Below, one piece after another: positions 39,634 through 50,720 of a stretch of DNA of 64,000 nucleotides. The translations under genes and the position numbers were made by a program. The stretch comes from Arabidopsis thaliana (Eukaryota; Streptophyta; Magnoliopsida; Brassicales; Brassicaceae), in the NCBI RefSeq assembly GCF_000001735.4, contig NC_003070.9, positions 11,898,001-11,962,000 on the forward strand, given 5' to 3'. The notes below the pieces were generated by a model. It was not told where the DNA came from. It ran no database searches and saw nothing but the letters and a program-made list of their open reading frames with translations. Every line of letters begins with the position of its first letter. The first letter of the stretch is position 1.

Positions 39634-42600
39634 ATGAGGAATTGTAGAGTATTACTTGTCTTGGTGCTAAGTTTGGTTATAGTTTTGAATGTTGTACGAG
39701 CTAGTGATGAAAGCAAGGTAAGCTTGATCTTCTTCTTTACCGAAAAAAGAGAATAGGTTATGACCAAGTTTTGGTTTTGCTGTGTTGATGATTATATAGG
39801 TTCATATAGTGTATTTGGGTGAGAAGCAGCATGATGATCCTGAGTTTGTTTCAGAATCTCATCACCAAATGCTATCGTCACTTCTTGGAAGGTTAAAACC
39901 TAGCTACTTGATAAACTATTCAACACCATTATGTATCATGCTGTTGTTAACAATGGCTTTTATCTTGTGTTACAGTAAAGTGGATGCTCATGAATCAATG
40001 GTGTACAGTTACCGACATGGATTTTCAGGCTTTGCTGCCAAGCTTACCGAGTCACAAGCCAAGAAACTTGCTGGTACTCATAGCTCTCTGTTATCTTGAA
40101 TTTCACCATGTCTTTGGTTTCTTAGTAATTTGATGATAATGATTTAAAATTAGTAATTTACTTTGTTTAGCTGAAATTTTGATTGGTAATGCACTTTTGG
40201 AAACAGATTCTCCTGAAGTTGTTCATGTCATGGCGGATAGTTTCTATGAACTCGCTACAACTCGAACTTGGGATTACTTAGGTCTTTCTGTTGCCAATCC
40301 AAATAACCTCCTAAATGATACAAACATGGGTGACCAAGTTATCATTGGCTTTATTGACACAGGTATAAGTAGTTCTCATTAGATCGTAGCTTGATCTTAA
40401 TTCATGTTTCAGATCGTACCTTTATTGAAGCGCCTCAATGACTTGGCATTTTGTGTGGCTATAGGAGTGTGGCCAGAGTCTGAATCATTTAACGACAATG
40501 GGGTTGGACCAATACCAAGCCATTGGAAAGGAGGATGTGAATCAGGAGAAAAATTCATATCAACAAATTGCAACAGAAAGCTCATAGGAGCCAAGTACTT
40601 TATCAACGGCTTTCTTGCTGAAAACGAAGGATTTAACACCACAGAATCACGCGACTACATTTCCGCTAGAGACTTTATTGGACATGGCACACACACCGCC
40701 TCTATTGCTGGTGGTTCATTTGTTCCTAACATAAGCTACAAAGGACTCGCTGGAGGAAACTTGAGAGGTGGCGCACCGCGTGCTCGCATAGCGATATACA
40801 AGGCTTGTTGGTATGTGGATCAGCTAGGCGCAGTGGCCTGTTCATCTTCTGATATCTTGAAAGCAATGGATGAATCTATGCACGATGGTGTTGATGTTTT
40901 ATCACTCTCTCTCGGCGCTCAGATTCCTCTGTATCCTGAAACTGATCTGCGTGATAGGATTGCTACTGGAGCGTTCCATGCAGTAGCAAAAGGCATCATA
41001 GTTGTTTGTGCAGGAGGGAACTCTGGCCCAGCGGCTCAGACTGTGTTAAACACTGCTCCTTGGATCATAACAGTGGCTGCAACCACTTTGGACCGGTCCT
41101 TTCCCACACCTATTACACTTGGGAACCGCAAAGTGATACTGGTAATGCATATGTGTCTGTTTTCTTTAATCAACGAAACACACCCCAAATCTTGAAACTA
41201 TCTGATTATGAGTTTTTCAACTGTTAATGCAGGGTCAGGCACTGTATACAGGTCAAGAACTTGGCTTCACCAGTTTGGTTTACCCAGAGAACGCAGGGTT
41301 CACCAATGAGACCTTTAGCGGGTATCATCAAATTTCGTGTTCCTTGTTAAGACTTACATGCAATGTTCAATAACAGTTTATGTCAGTTATCTGACATTTT
41401 TCTAAATATGTACGTAACATTTTGCAGTGTCTGTGAGCGCCTTAATCTCAACCCAAACCGTACAATGGCAGGGAAAGTTGTGTTGTGTTTCACAACAAAC
41501 ACACTCTTTACTGCTGTATCGAGAGCTGCCTCTTACGTGAAGGCAGCCGGTGGTCTTGGCGTGATCATCGCAAGAAATCCAGGTTACAATCTCACTCCAT
41601 GTAGAGATGATTTCCCCTGTGTAGCCATTGATTACGAGCTCGGGACAGATGTACTTCTCTACATACGCTCCACTAGGTATGAAACTATAAATAAGTAATA
41701 CGTTATCAGGTGTTTCACTCCATCCAAGAAACATAGAATTTTATGAAAAGTAGACAACTTTCTGAATCAGTAAATATCTTTTGGCTGGATATTGTGGTTT
41801 GCAGATCACCTGTTGTGAAGATACAACCTTCTAGAACACTCGTTGGACAACCTGTGGGGACAAAGGTGGCAACTTTCTCATCAAGAGGACCTAACTCGAT
41901 TTCCCCAGCGATTCTTAAAGTATGTCCGGATCCTAATTTTCAGATTTTCTGCATCAGATGTTTTCAAAAACAAGAAAATGTAACGTTTTTTGCAATGCAG
42001 CCAGACATAGGGGCACCGGGAGTGAGCATATTAGCTGCTACATCTCCCGATTCCAATTCAAGTGTAGGGGGATTTGATATTCTTGCGGGAACATCGATGG
42101 CAGCTCCAGTTGTTGCGGGAGTTGTTGCACTTCTTAAAGCTTTGCATCCTAATTGGTCTCCTGCTGCATTTAGATCAGCTATTGTCACTACAGGTTCTTA
42201 TTTTCACTCAATCGCAGAACAACCGATCAAAAGCAAAGGGCAAAGGATACACTTGTCTCAATAATTGTGTTCACTACTTTGCAGCTTGGAGAACAGATCC
42301 ATTCGGAGAGCAGATATTTGCAGAAGGGTCATCTCGCAAAGTAGCTGATCCGTTTGATTACGGTGGAGGCATTGTGAACCCTGAGAAAGCTGCAGATCCC
42401 GGTCTCATATACGACATGGGTCCAAGAGACTACATTCTCTACTTATGCTCCGCCGGGTACAACGACTCATCTATCACTCAGCTTGTCGGTAATGTAACAG
42501 TCTGCTCAACCCCCAAAACTTCCGTTCTTGATGTCAATTTGCCGTCAATCACCATCCCAGACCTTAAAGACGAGGTCACTCTCACCCGAACCGTCACTAA

Positions 42601-42856
42601 CGTTGGAACAGTCGACTCTGTCTACAAGGTCGTGGTCGAGCCGCCGCTTGGCATTCAAGTGGTTGTGGCACCGGAGACACTAGTGTTTAACTCCAAAACC
42701 AAAAATGTCTCCTTCACGGTCCGTGTATCAACTACACACAAAATCAACACTGGATTCTACTTTGGAAACTTGATATGGACAGATTCTATGCATAATGTGA
42801 CTATTCCTGTGTCTGTGAGAACGCAGATTCTGCAAAACTACTATGATGAGAACTGA
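39634..42856 (+). CDS. SBT3.5: Subtilase SBT3.5 (S8 serine protease, secreted)
   Basis: A secreted subtilisin-like protease with about ten exons. Exon 1 (39634-39717) is a signal peptide ([17 protein letters not shown]). The I9 propeptide follows ([20 protein letters not shown] and [15 protein letters not shown]). Catalytic Asp is in IIGFIDTG (exon 4, 40207-40362), His in [13 protein letters not shown], the oxyanion Asn in [10 protein letters not shown], and Ser in [13 protein letters not shown]. The PA domain interrupts the catalytic region, and a fibronectin-III-like domain ends with LQNYYDEN. All catalytic residues are present. From memory this is At1g32940; SBT3.5 is reported to process a root pectin methylesterase (PME17). 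It is the first of three head-to-tail copies. Introns include one before SPVVKI, at about 41677-41805, and one before AWRTDP. Confidence 0.92.
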
Positions 42857-43356
42857 ATGATTCTTATTACCTTGAATAAATTGTATTAAGCAAGTTCATC
42901 TGCCTTGCTCATATGTTAATAAACCAATAAGACAAATCGACTTAGTGGTTTTTGCTTTGGTATAACATTATTACTCCTCACGGCATTTTCCTTCCCGTGC
43001 CGTATGGCCGCCTTGTATATTGATTGCCGATAATGGACTGTAAGTAATCTTGTTTTTACCATGGAGGCTTTTTCTACATAGCTTAGGATATTGGGATGGA
43101 TGATACCAAGTAGTGCACTGCCACTACCAGAAGAACCAAGTTTTTTACAGATTCTCAATCATCACATAGGAGCCACGGTGGCTTTATTTGCTGGTAAGCT
43201 CTGTCGAATCCTGTCTTGAATCTAAACTTTCTTTAAACTAGAATATAGTTGACCTTCTACTGAGTGGAAAACATTCTTTAGTTTATATGTGACTGAAATA
43301 GAAGAACATGCGAAAAGACCATGTCCAAGTAATGTCAACATTCTTGGAGAAGACAT
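42857..43356. other. Intergenic space SBT3.5 to SBT3.4
   Basis: Contains the SBT3.5 3' region and the SBT3.4 promoter. The segment from about 43270 (attctttagtttatatgtga) is repeated in degraded form before the N-terminal scrap at 46735-46990. No gene. Confidence 0.55.
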
Positions 43357-43367
43357 CTATATATAAA
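43357..43367 (+). promoter_or_regulatory. TATA box of SBT3.4
   Basis: ctatatataaa, 70-80 bases before the ATG at 43438, followed by catgttcgtgcctcc. The scrap at 46.8 kb has the related word ctatgtataaaatgttcgtg. Confidence 0.55.
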
Positions 43368-43437
43368 CATGTTCGTGCCTCCTCGTATAGTTTCCATGTA
43401 GATTGAAAATTAATGAAACTTTCTTTGTTTGCTTGGA

Positions 43438-46400
43438 ATGAGGAATTTTAGATCATCAGTTCTTGTGGTGCTAAGTCTGATAATAGTTTTGAATGTCGCA
43501 CGAGCTAGTGCTAAGAGCAAGGTAAATTTGATAGTTTTTTTTATCATACATTGAACAAAAAATAGGTTTTAACCAACTTCTGGTTGTTTTGTGATGATGA
43601 TAATTATATAGGTTCATATAGTGTATCTGGGGGAGAAGCAACATGATGATCCTAAATTTGTCACAGAATCTCATCACCAGATGTTGTCTTCACTTCTTGG
43701 AAGGTACACAGCTGATTCAATTCCAATGGGTCGCATTATGTCTAAAGCTCTTACTGAAGAGTTTTATTCTTGTGTCACAGTAAAGATGATGCCCATGAGT
43801 CAATGGTGTATAGTTATCGACATGGATTCTCAGGCTTTGCGGCCAAACTCACCAAGTCACAAGCCAAGAAAATCGCTGGTACTCTTAACTCACACCCATG
43901 TCTTTAGCTTCTTAGCACTCAAATACTTTGATCGTCTGAGCTGAATGTTTTCATTGCTGATGCATTTTTATTCTGCAAATTACAGATTCTCCTGAAGTTA
44001 TCCATGTCATACCGGATAGTTACTATGAACTTGCAACAACGCGGATTTGGGACTACTTAGGTCCTTCTGCTGATAATTCGAAGAATCTCGTAAGTGATAC
44101 AAACATGGGTGATCAAACTATCATTGGTGTTATTGACACAGGTACACAACAATAGTTTTTTTCATTACATTCTAAATTTTACTTTTGTTTCCGTTGTGTT
44201 AGATTTCTTCATTTTAGCGTCTCAATGACTTGCAGTTTCGTGTTATTGTAGGAGTGTGGCCAGAGTCTGAATCATTTAACGACTATGGGGTTGGACCAGT
44301 ACCGAGCCATTGGAAAGGAGGTTGTGAACCCGGTGAAAACTTCATATCAACAAATTGCAACAGGAAGTTGATAGGAGCCAAGTACTTTATCAACGGTTTT
44401 CTTGCTGAAAACCAATTCAACGCCACAGAATCCCCTGACTATATATCCGCTAGAGACTTTGACGGCCATGGCACGCATGTCGCCTCCATTGCGGGTGGTT
44501 CATTTGTTCCTAATGTAAGCTACAAAGGCCTTGGTAGAGGAACCTTGAGAGGTGGTGCACCTCGTGCTCGCATAGCAATGTACAAGGCTTGTTGGTATAT
44601 AAACGAGCTAGACGGAGTGACATGTTCATTTTCTGACATCATGAAAGCAATTGACGAAGCTATTCATGATGGTGTTGACGTTTTGTCAATCTCTCTCGGT
44701 GGTCGAGTTCCTCTGAATTCTGAAACCGATCTACGTGATGGGATTGCTACCGGAGCATTCCATGCAGTCGCAAAGGGCATTGTAGTTGTTTGTGCTGGTG
44801 GTAATGCTGGCCCATCATCTCAGACTGTGGTAAACACGGCTCCTTGGATCTTAACAGTGGCTGCAACCACTCTAGACCGGTCCTTTGCCACACCTATTAT
44901 ACTTGGGAACAATCAAGTGATATTGGTAAAACAGAGTAGCTCTTCTACAAATGTCGTTTCTTCTTTTCTTTAATAAAAAAAACAAGTTAGGCCTTCGAAC
45001 TCTCTGATTATGGGTATTGTTACTGCAGGGTCAAGCAATGTACATAGGTCCGGAGCTTGGCTTCACTAGTTTGGTTTACCCAGAGGATCCAGGGAACAGT
45101 ATTGACACCTTTAGCGGGTAATTAATGATAACAAATCTATTGGTGCTTGCTTAGAAATTTGTTCAGTTTCCCTAAAGAACATTATTCTCTGATATCCTTC
45201 TGAATACGTAACATTTTTCAGTGTCTGTGAGTCCCTTAATCTCAACTCTAACCGTACAATGGCCGGGAAAGTTGTATTGTGTTTCACAACAGCAAGAGAT
45301 TTCACTGTTGTATCCACAGCTGCGTCTATTGTGAAGGCAGCCGGTGGTCTTGGCCTGATCATTGCAAGAAACCCGGGGTATAATCTCGCTCCATGTAGTG
45401 ATGATTTTCCTTGTGTAGCCATTGACAATGAGCTTGGGACCGATATACTTTTCTACATACGTTATACTGGGTATGAAACTATGAATTATGATCTTCACTT
45501 CTTATATTAGCACATGCTCAGTTGTTTCATTCCCTTCAAGAAACACATAATCATAAGAAAAAAAATACAGATCACCTGTTGTGAAGATACAACCTTCTAG
45601 AACACTCGTCGGAGAACCTGTTGGGACAAAGGTAGCAACTTTCTCATCAAGAGGGCCTAACTCGATTTCCCCAGCGATTCTGAAAGTATGTCTGGATCCT
45701 TATTTTCTGACTTATCAGTTTTTCTGCAATATCTCTAATTTTTTACACAATGCAGCCTGATATAGCAGCACCCGGTGTGAGCATTTTAGCTGCTACATCT
45801 CCCAATGACACCCTCAATGCCGGTGGATTTGTTATGCGTTCAGGAACATCAATGGCGGCTCCAGTTATTTCAGGAGTTATTGCACTTCTCAAGTCTTTGC
45901 ATCCTGATTGGTCTCCTGCTGCTTTTAGATCAGCCATTGTCACTACAGGTTCTTTATCTTCTTGCAACTAGAAAAGCAAGAGAAACTTGAATCCCCCTTC
46001 AACTCAATAATCTTCTTTATTTTGTAGCTTGGAGAACAGATCCATTCGGAGAGCAGATAGCTGCGGAAAGTTCATCCCTCAAAGTACCTGATCCGTTTGA
46101 TTATGGTGGAGGCCTCGTGAACCCAGAGAAAGCTGCAGAACCAGGTCTCATACTCGACATGGACTCACAAGACTATGTTCTCTACCTGTGTTCCGCTGGT
46201 TACAACGACTCATCAATCTCTCGGCTTGTCGGTAAAGTAACAGTCTGTTCAAACCCCAAACCTTCTGTCCTGGATATCAACTTACCTTCAATCACCATCC
46301 CAAACCTCAAAGACGAAGTCACTCTCACCAGAACCGTCACTAACGTTGGACCAGTCGACTCGGTCTACAAGGTCTTGGTTGAGCCTCCGCTTGGGATTCA

Positions 46401-46599
46401 AGTGGTTGTTACACCAGAGACACTAGTGTTTAACTCCAAAACCAAAAGTGTCTCCTTCACGGTTATTGTCTCGACCACACACAAAATAAACACTGGATTC
46501 TACTTTGGTAGCTTGACTTGGACTGATTCTATCCATAATGTGGTCATTCCTGTTTCCGTGAGAACGCAGATTCTGCAAAACTATTACGATGAGAACTGA
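43438..46599 (+). CDS. SBT3.4: Subtilase SBT3.4 (S8 serine protease, secreted)
   Basis: Head-to-tail paralogue of SBT3.5 with the same exon plan. The signal peptide is in exon 1 ([18 protein letters not shown]). The propeptide ([20 protein letters not shown]) is followed by Asp in TIIGVIDTG, His in [16 protein letters not shown], Asn in [11 protein letters not shown], and Ser in [14 protein letters not shown]. The PA and Fn-III-like parts are complete to LQNYYDEN. It keeps the intron before SPVVKI (about 45470-45572) and the one before AWRTDP. All catalytic residues are intact. By position it is At1g32950. The substrate is unknown to me. Confidence 0.92.
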
Positions 46600-46734
46600 A
46601 TGATTCGTAATAGTTATTTATTACCCCCAAACATTTGTTTCTTACACTTCAGCCTCGTTTAATAAACCACTAATCTCTGTGTTGACAATGAACTAGAATT
46701 TAGTTGACCATGTATGTAGTGAGTGTAAAACATT

Positions 46735-46990
46735 CTTTAGTTTCTGAGTGATCCAATTCCAAGAAAATGTAAACATTCTTTGAAGGAGACATCAGACCTC
46801 TATGTATAAAATGTTCGTGCTTCCACAACCAAACCTTTTTTTTTTTGCTTGGAATGAGAAATTTTGTCATCAATTCTTGTGGTGCTATGTCCGATAATAG
46901 CTTCGCTTTGCTTGTGTTGTGATAATCTCAAGTAGGTTTAGGTTCATATACAGTGTATATGGATTGGCCGAGAAGCAGCATGATGATATA
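46735..46990 (+). pseudogene. Scrap of a subtilase promoter and N-terminus
   Basis: 46735-46850 resembles the SBT3.4 promoter (attctttagtttctgagtga, ggagacatcagacctctatg, tataaaatgttcgtgc). It is followed by gcttggaatgagaaatttt with atcaattcttgtggtgct, a degraded exon 1, then ggttcatatacagtgtatat and gagaagcagcatgatgat, a degraded exon 2. The frame is broken and nothing of the catalytic domain follows. It is the relic of a further tandem copy between SBT3.4 and SBT3.3. Confidence 0.75.
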
Positions 46991-47060
46991 TAGTGCATGC
47001 TCGTACTACTCACAAGCTAGCTAGCTTTATTATGTATAAATAGTATAATCTTCCGCCAAG

Positions 47061-47350
47061 GGATTGGCATGGAACATAGTAAGGAAAGTGCTGCAGATAC
47101 TTTGAAATTATTATATCTTGTTCATCTAGAATACATTAGACCCCACAAAGAAAACAAAACATTCTTGGCCACACAAAGACCAAGACATTTCCGTTTATTT
47201 TGAATTTTCGTCTCAGTCTCCCACAAGTCGTACGTAGTATAATTGCATACAAACTAAAACACGTTTCTATATATATATAAATGCTGGTGCTTCTTTAAAA
47301 ATATTCAAGTAGATTGAAAGAAAGTGAAGGAACACTATTTCTTTTCTGGA
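47061..47350 (+). promoter_or_regulatory. SBT3.3 upstream region homologous to that of SBT3.5
   Basis: 47061-47120 (ggattggcatggaacatagt, then gctgcagatactttgaaatt) matches 39342-39402 (ggattggcatggaaggaaca, then actgcagatactttgaattc). The proximal part with the TATA box at 47268-47280 is also alike. The promoter thus derives from an SBT3.5-type copy. Confidence 0.65.
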
Positions 47351-50300
47351 ATGAGGAGTTTCAGATCATCCATTCTCTTGGTGCTTCTTAGTCTTATAAC
47401 AGTTCTGAATGCCACACGAGCTCGTTCTGAGACTGAGAGCAAGGTAAAGTGTTCTTTTTTTCTCAGACCGAAAAAAGAGAATAGGTTATGACTTATGACC
47501 AAGTTTTGGTTGTGTTGTGTTGATAATTATATAGGTTCATATAGTGTATCTCGGCGAGAAGAAGCATCATGATCCTGAGTTTGTCACAGAATCTCATCAC
47601 CAAATGCTTGCGTCACTTCTTGGAAGGTACATATAGCTTATTGATCAATTATTCAGTTCATGTGGGTCGTCACATTATGTCTCAAGCTTTTTACCAAGAT
47701 TTTTATTTTGTGTCACAGTAAAAAGGATGCCGATGACTCAATGGTGTATAGTTACCGACATGGCTTTTCAGGTTTTGCGGCCAAGCTCACCAAGTCCCAA
47801 GCCAAAAAAATAGCTGGTACTCGTGGTTGTCTTAAGTGTCACACACACCTTGTCTTTGCTTCTTAGCATTCAAAATATTTGATATTAACTAACACTATAG
47901 TTTGACTGTCTAAGCAAGAATAGCTTAATGTTTTCATTGCTGATTCTTGAAACAGATTTACCTGAAGTTGTTCATGTCATACCGGATGGTTTCCATGAGC
48001 TTGCGACAACACGGACTTGGGAATACTTAGGCCTTTCTTCTGCCAATCCAAAGAACCTCCTAAATGATACGAACATGGGTGACCAAGTTATCATTGGCGT
48101 TATTGACACAGGTATCAGTATATATATTTCATCACATTGTAGATTTTATCTTTGTTTCTATATTTTAGTGCCTCAATAACTTGTTGTTTTGTGTGGTTGT
48201 AGGAGTGTGGCCAGAGTCTGAATCATTTAATGACAATGGGGTTGGACCAATACCAAGGAAATGGAAAGGAGGCTGTGAATCAGGAGAAAACTTCAGATCA
48301 ACAGATTGCAACAGAAAGCTCATAGGAGCGAAGTACTTTATCAACGGGTTTCTTGCTGAAAACAAAGGATTCAACACCACAGAATCACGTGACTACATTT
48401 CCGCTAGAGACTTTGATGGCCATGGCACGCACGTCGCCTCCATAGCGGGTGGTTCATTTGTTCCCAACGTAAGCTACAAAGGCCTTGCTGGAGGAACCTT
48501 GAGAGGTGGTGCACCTCGTGCTCGCATAGCAATGTACAAGGCTTGTTGGTTTCATGAAGAGCTAAAAGGAGTGACTTGTTCAGATTCTGACATCATGAAA
48601 GCAATTGACGAAGCTATACATGATGGTGTTGATGTTTTGTCAATCTCTCTTGTTGGTCAAATTCCTCTGAATTCTGAAACCGACATACGTGATGAGTTTG
48701 CTACTGGATTATTCCATGCTGTGGCAAAAGGCATTGTAGTTGTTTGTGCAGGTGGTAACGATGGTCCAGCAGCTCAGACTGTGGTAAACATAGCTCCTTG
48801 GATCTTAACAGTGGCTGCAACCACTCTAGACCGGTCATTTCCCACACCTATTACACTTGGGAACAATAAAGTGATCCTGGTAAAGCAGAGTAAATGTTCG
48901 CATGCGTTTTTGTTTCTCTCTTGTTATCAATGGAACTCTCTGATTATGAGTATTTTTAATCTTACTTCAGGGTCAAGCAACGTACACAGGTCCAGAACTT
49001 GGCTTAACTAGTTTGGTTTACCCAGAGAATGCAAGGAACAATAATGAGACCTTTAGCGGGTAAGTAATGTTATGTTTTCATTGAAAAGATTCATTTTCTG
49101 ATATTCTACTGAGTCTGTAACCTTTTGCAGTGTGTGTGAGTCCCTAAATCTCAACCCCAACTATACAATGGCCATGAAAGTTGTGCTGTGTTTCACAGCC
49201 TCAAGAACTAACGCTGCAATATCGAGAGCTGCATCTTTTGTGAAGGCAGCCGGTGGTCTTGGCTTGATCATCTCAAGAAACCCGGTGTACACTCTCTCGC
49301 CATGTAATGATGATTTCCCATGTGTTGCCGTTGACTACGAGCTCGGGACCGATATACTTTCTTATATACGTTCTACCAGATCACCTGTTGTGAAGATACA
49401 ACGTTCTAGAACACTCTCAGGACAACCAGTTGGGACAAAGGTGGTAAACTTCTCATCAAGAGGACCTAACTCGATGTCCCCGGCGATTCTAAAAGTATGC
49501 CTTAAACTTCTCATCAAGAAATGCTGCAATATCTAGATTTTATAGAATCATAAGAAACTCTATTTTCGCGATACAGCCCGACATAGCAGCACCAGGAGTA
49601 AGGATATTAGCTGCTACATCTCCCAATGACACCTTAAATGTCGGTGGATTTGCTATGCTTTCAGGAACATCGATGGCTACTCCAGTTATTTCAGGAGTTA
49701 TTGCACTTCTTAAAGCTTTGCATCCTGAATGGTCTCCTGCTGCTTTTAGATCAGCCATTGTCACTACAGGTATTTGATCCCCTTAGGCCAAAGCAGCAAA
49801 GCATTTTATAGAATCTTGAATCCCTTTAACTCAATAATTGTGGTCTTTACTTTGCAGCTTGGAGAACAGATCCATTTGGAGAGCAGATTTTTGCAGAAGG
49901 GTCATCTCGCAAAGTATCTGATCCGTTTGATTACGGTGGAGGCATTGTGAACCCTGAGAAAGCTGCAGAACCCGGTCTCATATACGATATGGGTCCGCAA
50001 GACTACATTCTCTACTTATGTTCTGCTGGTTACAACGACTCATCTATCTCTCAGCTTGTCGGTCAAATAACAGTCTGTTCAAACCCCAAACCTTCCGTTC
50101 TTGATGTCAACTTACCTTCAATCACCATTCCAAACCTCAAAGATGAAGTCACTCTCACCAGAACCGTCACTAACGTTGGACTAGTCGACTCGGTTTATAA
50201 AGTCTCGGTCGAGCCTCCGCTTGGGGTTAGAGTGGTTGTGACACCGGAGACACTAGTGTTTAACTCCAAAACCATAAGTGTCTCCTTCACAGTCCGTGTC

Positions 50301-50429
50301 TCGACCACACACAAAATCAACACCGGATACTATTTTGGTAGCTTGACTTGGACTGATTCTGTCCATAATGTGGTCATTCCTCTGTCTGTGAGAACACAGA
50401 TTCTGCAAAACTACTATGATGAGAACTGA
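47351..50429 (+). CDS. SBT3.3: Subtilase SBT3.3 (S8 serine protease, secreted)
   Basis: Third head-to-tail paralogue. Exon 1 encodes a signal peptide ([20 protein letters not shown]). The propeptide ([20 protein letters not shown]) precedes Asp in VIIGVIDTG, His in [16 protein letters not shown], Asn in [11 protein letters not shown], and Ser in [14 protein letters not shown]; the end is LQNYYDEN. All catalytic residues are present. Unlike SBT3.5 and SBT3.4, the intron before SPVVKI is absent: [15 protein letters not shown] is continuous at about 49365-49400. The start of the last exon resembles SBT3.5 while its end resembles SBT3.4. From memory this is At1g32960, reported to act in immune priming. 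Confidence 0.93.
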
Positions 50430-50720
50430 TTATTTATGGATCTCTATGTGTTTGTACGAAGAAATCATTAATAGTCTAAGGTGATTTGAGTAAAACACGT
50501 CCCTCTGCGTTTGGATCTCTCAACCTATATTATTTGACCATCTTTTCTTCCTCCCCAAGAAATTTTGGAATAAGCTTTTAGTAGATGGTATGAAATATTC
50601 AACAACCACATCAATCATATTATTAATCAATCATTAACAAAATGACACACAAAAAAGGAAACCAAAACAAATAAACGAGTGCAGAATCTAAAGTTTTAGT
50701 TGCAAGATACAAAGGCCTAA
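50430..50720. other. Convergent space between SBT3.3 and SBT3.2
   Basis: The + cluster and the inverted copies meet tail to tail here. Short AT-rich 3' regions only. Confidence 0.6.

Noticed and set aside
42074-42856. 260-codon single frame at the end of SBT3.5
   Set aside because: It reads through an intron (about 42193-42284) in an incorrect frame upstream. The spliced subtilase model explains the region better.
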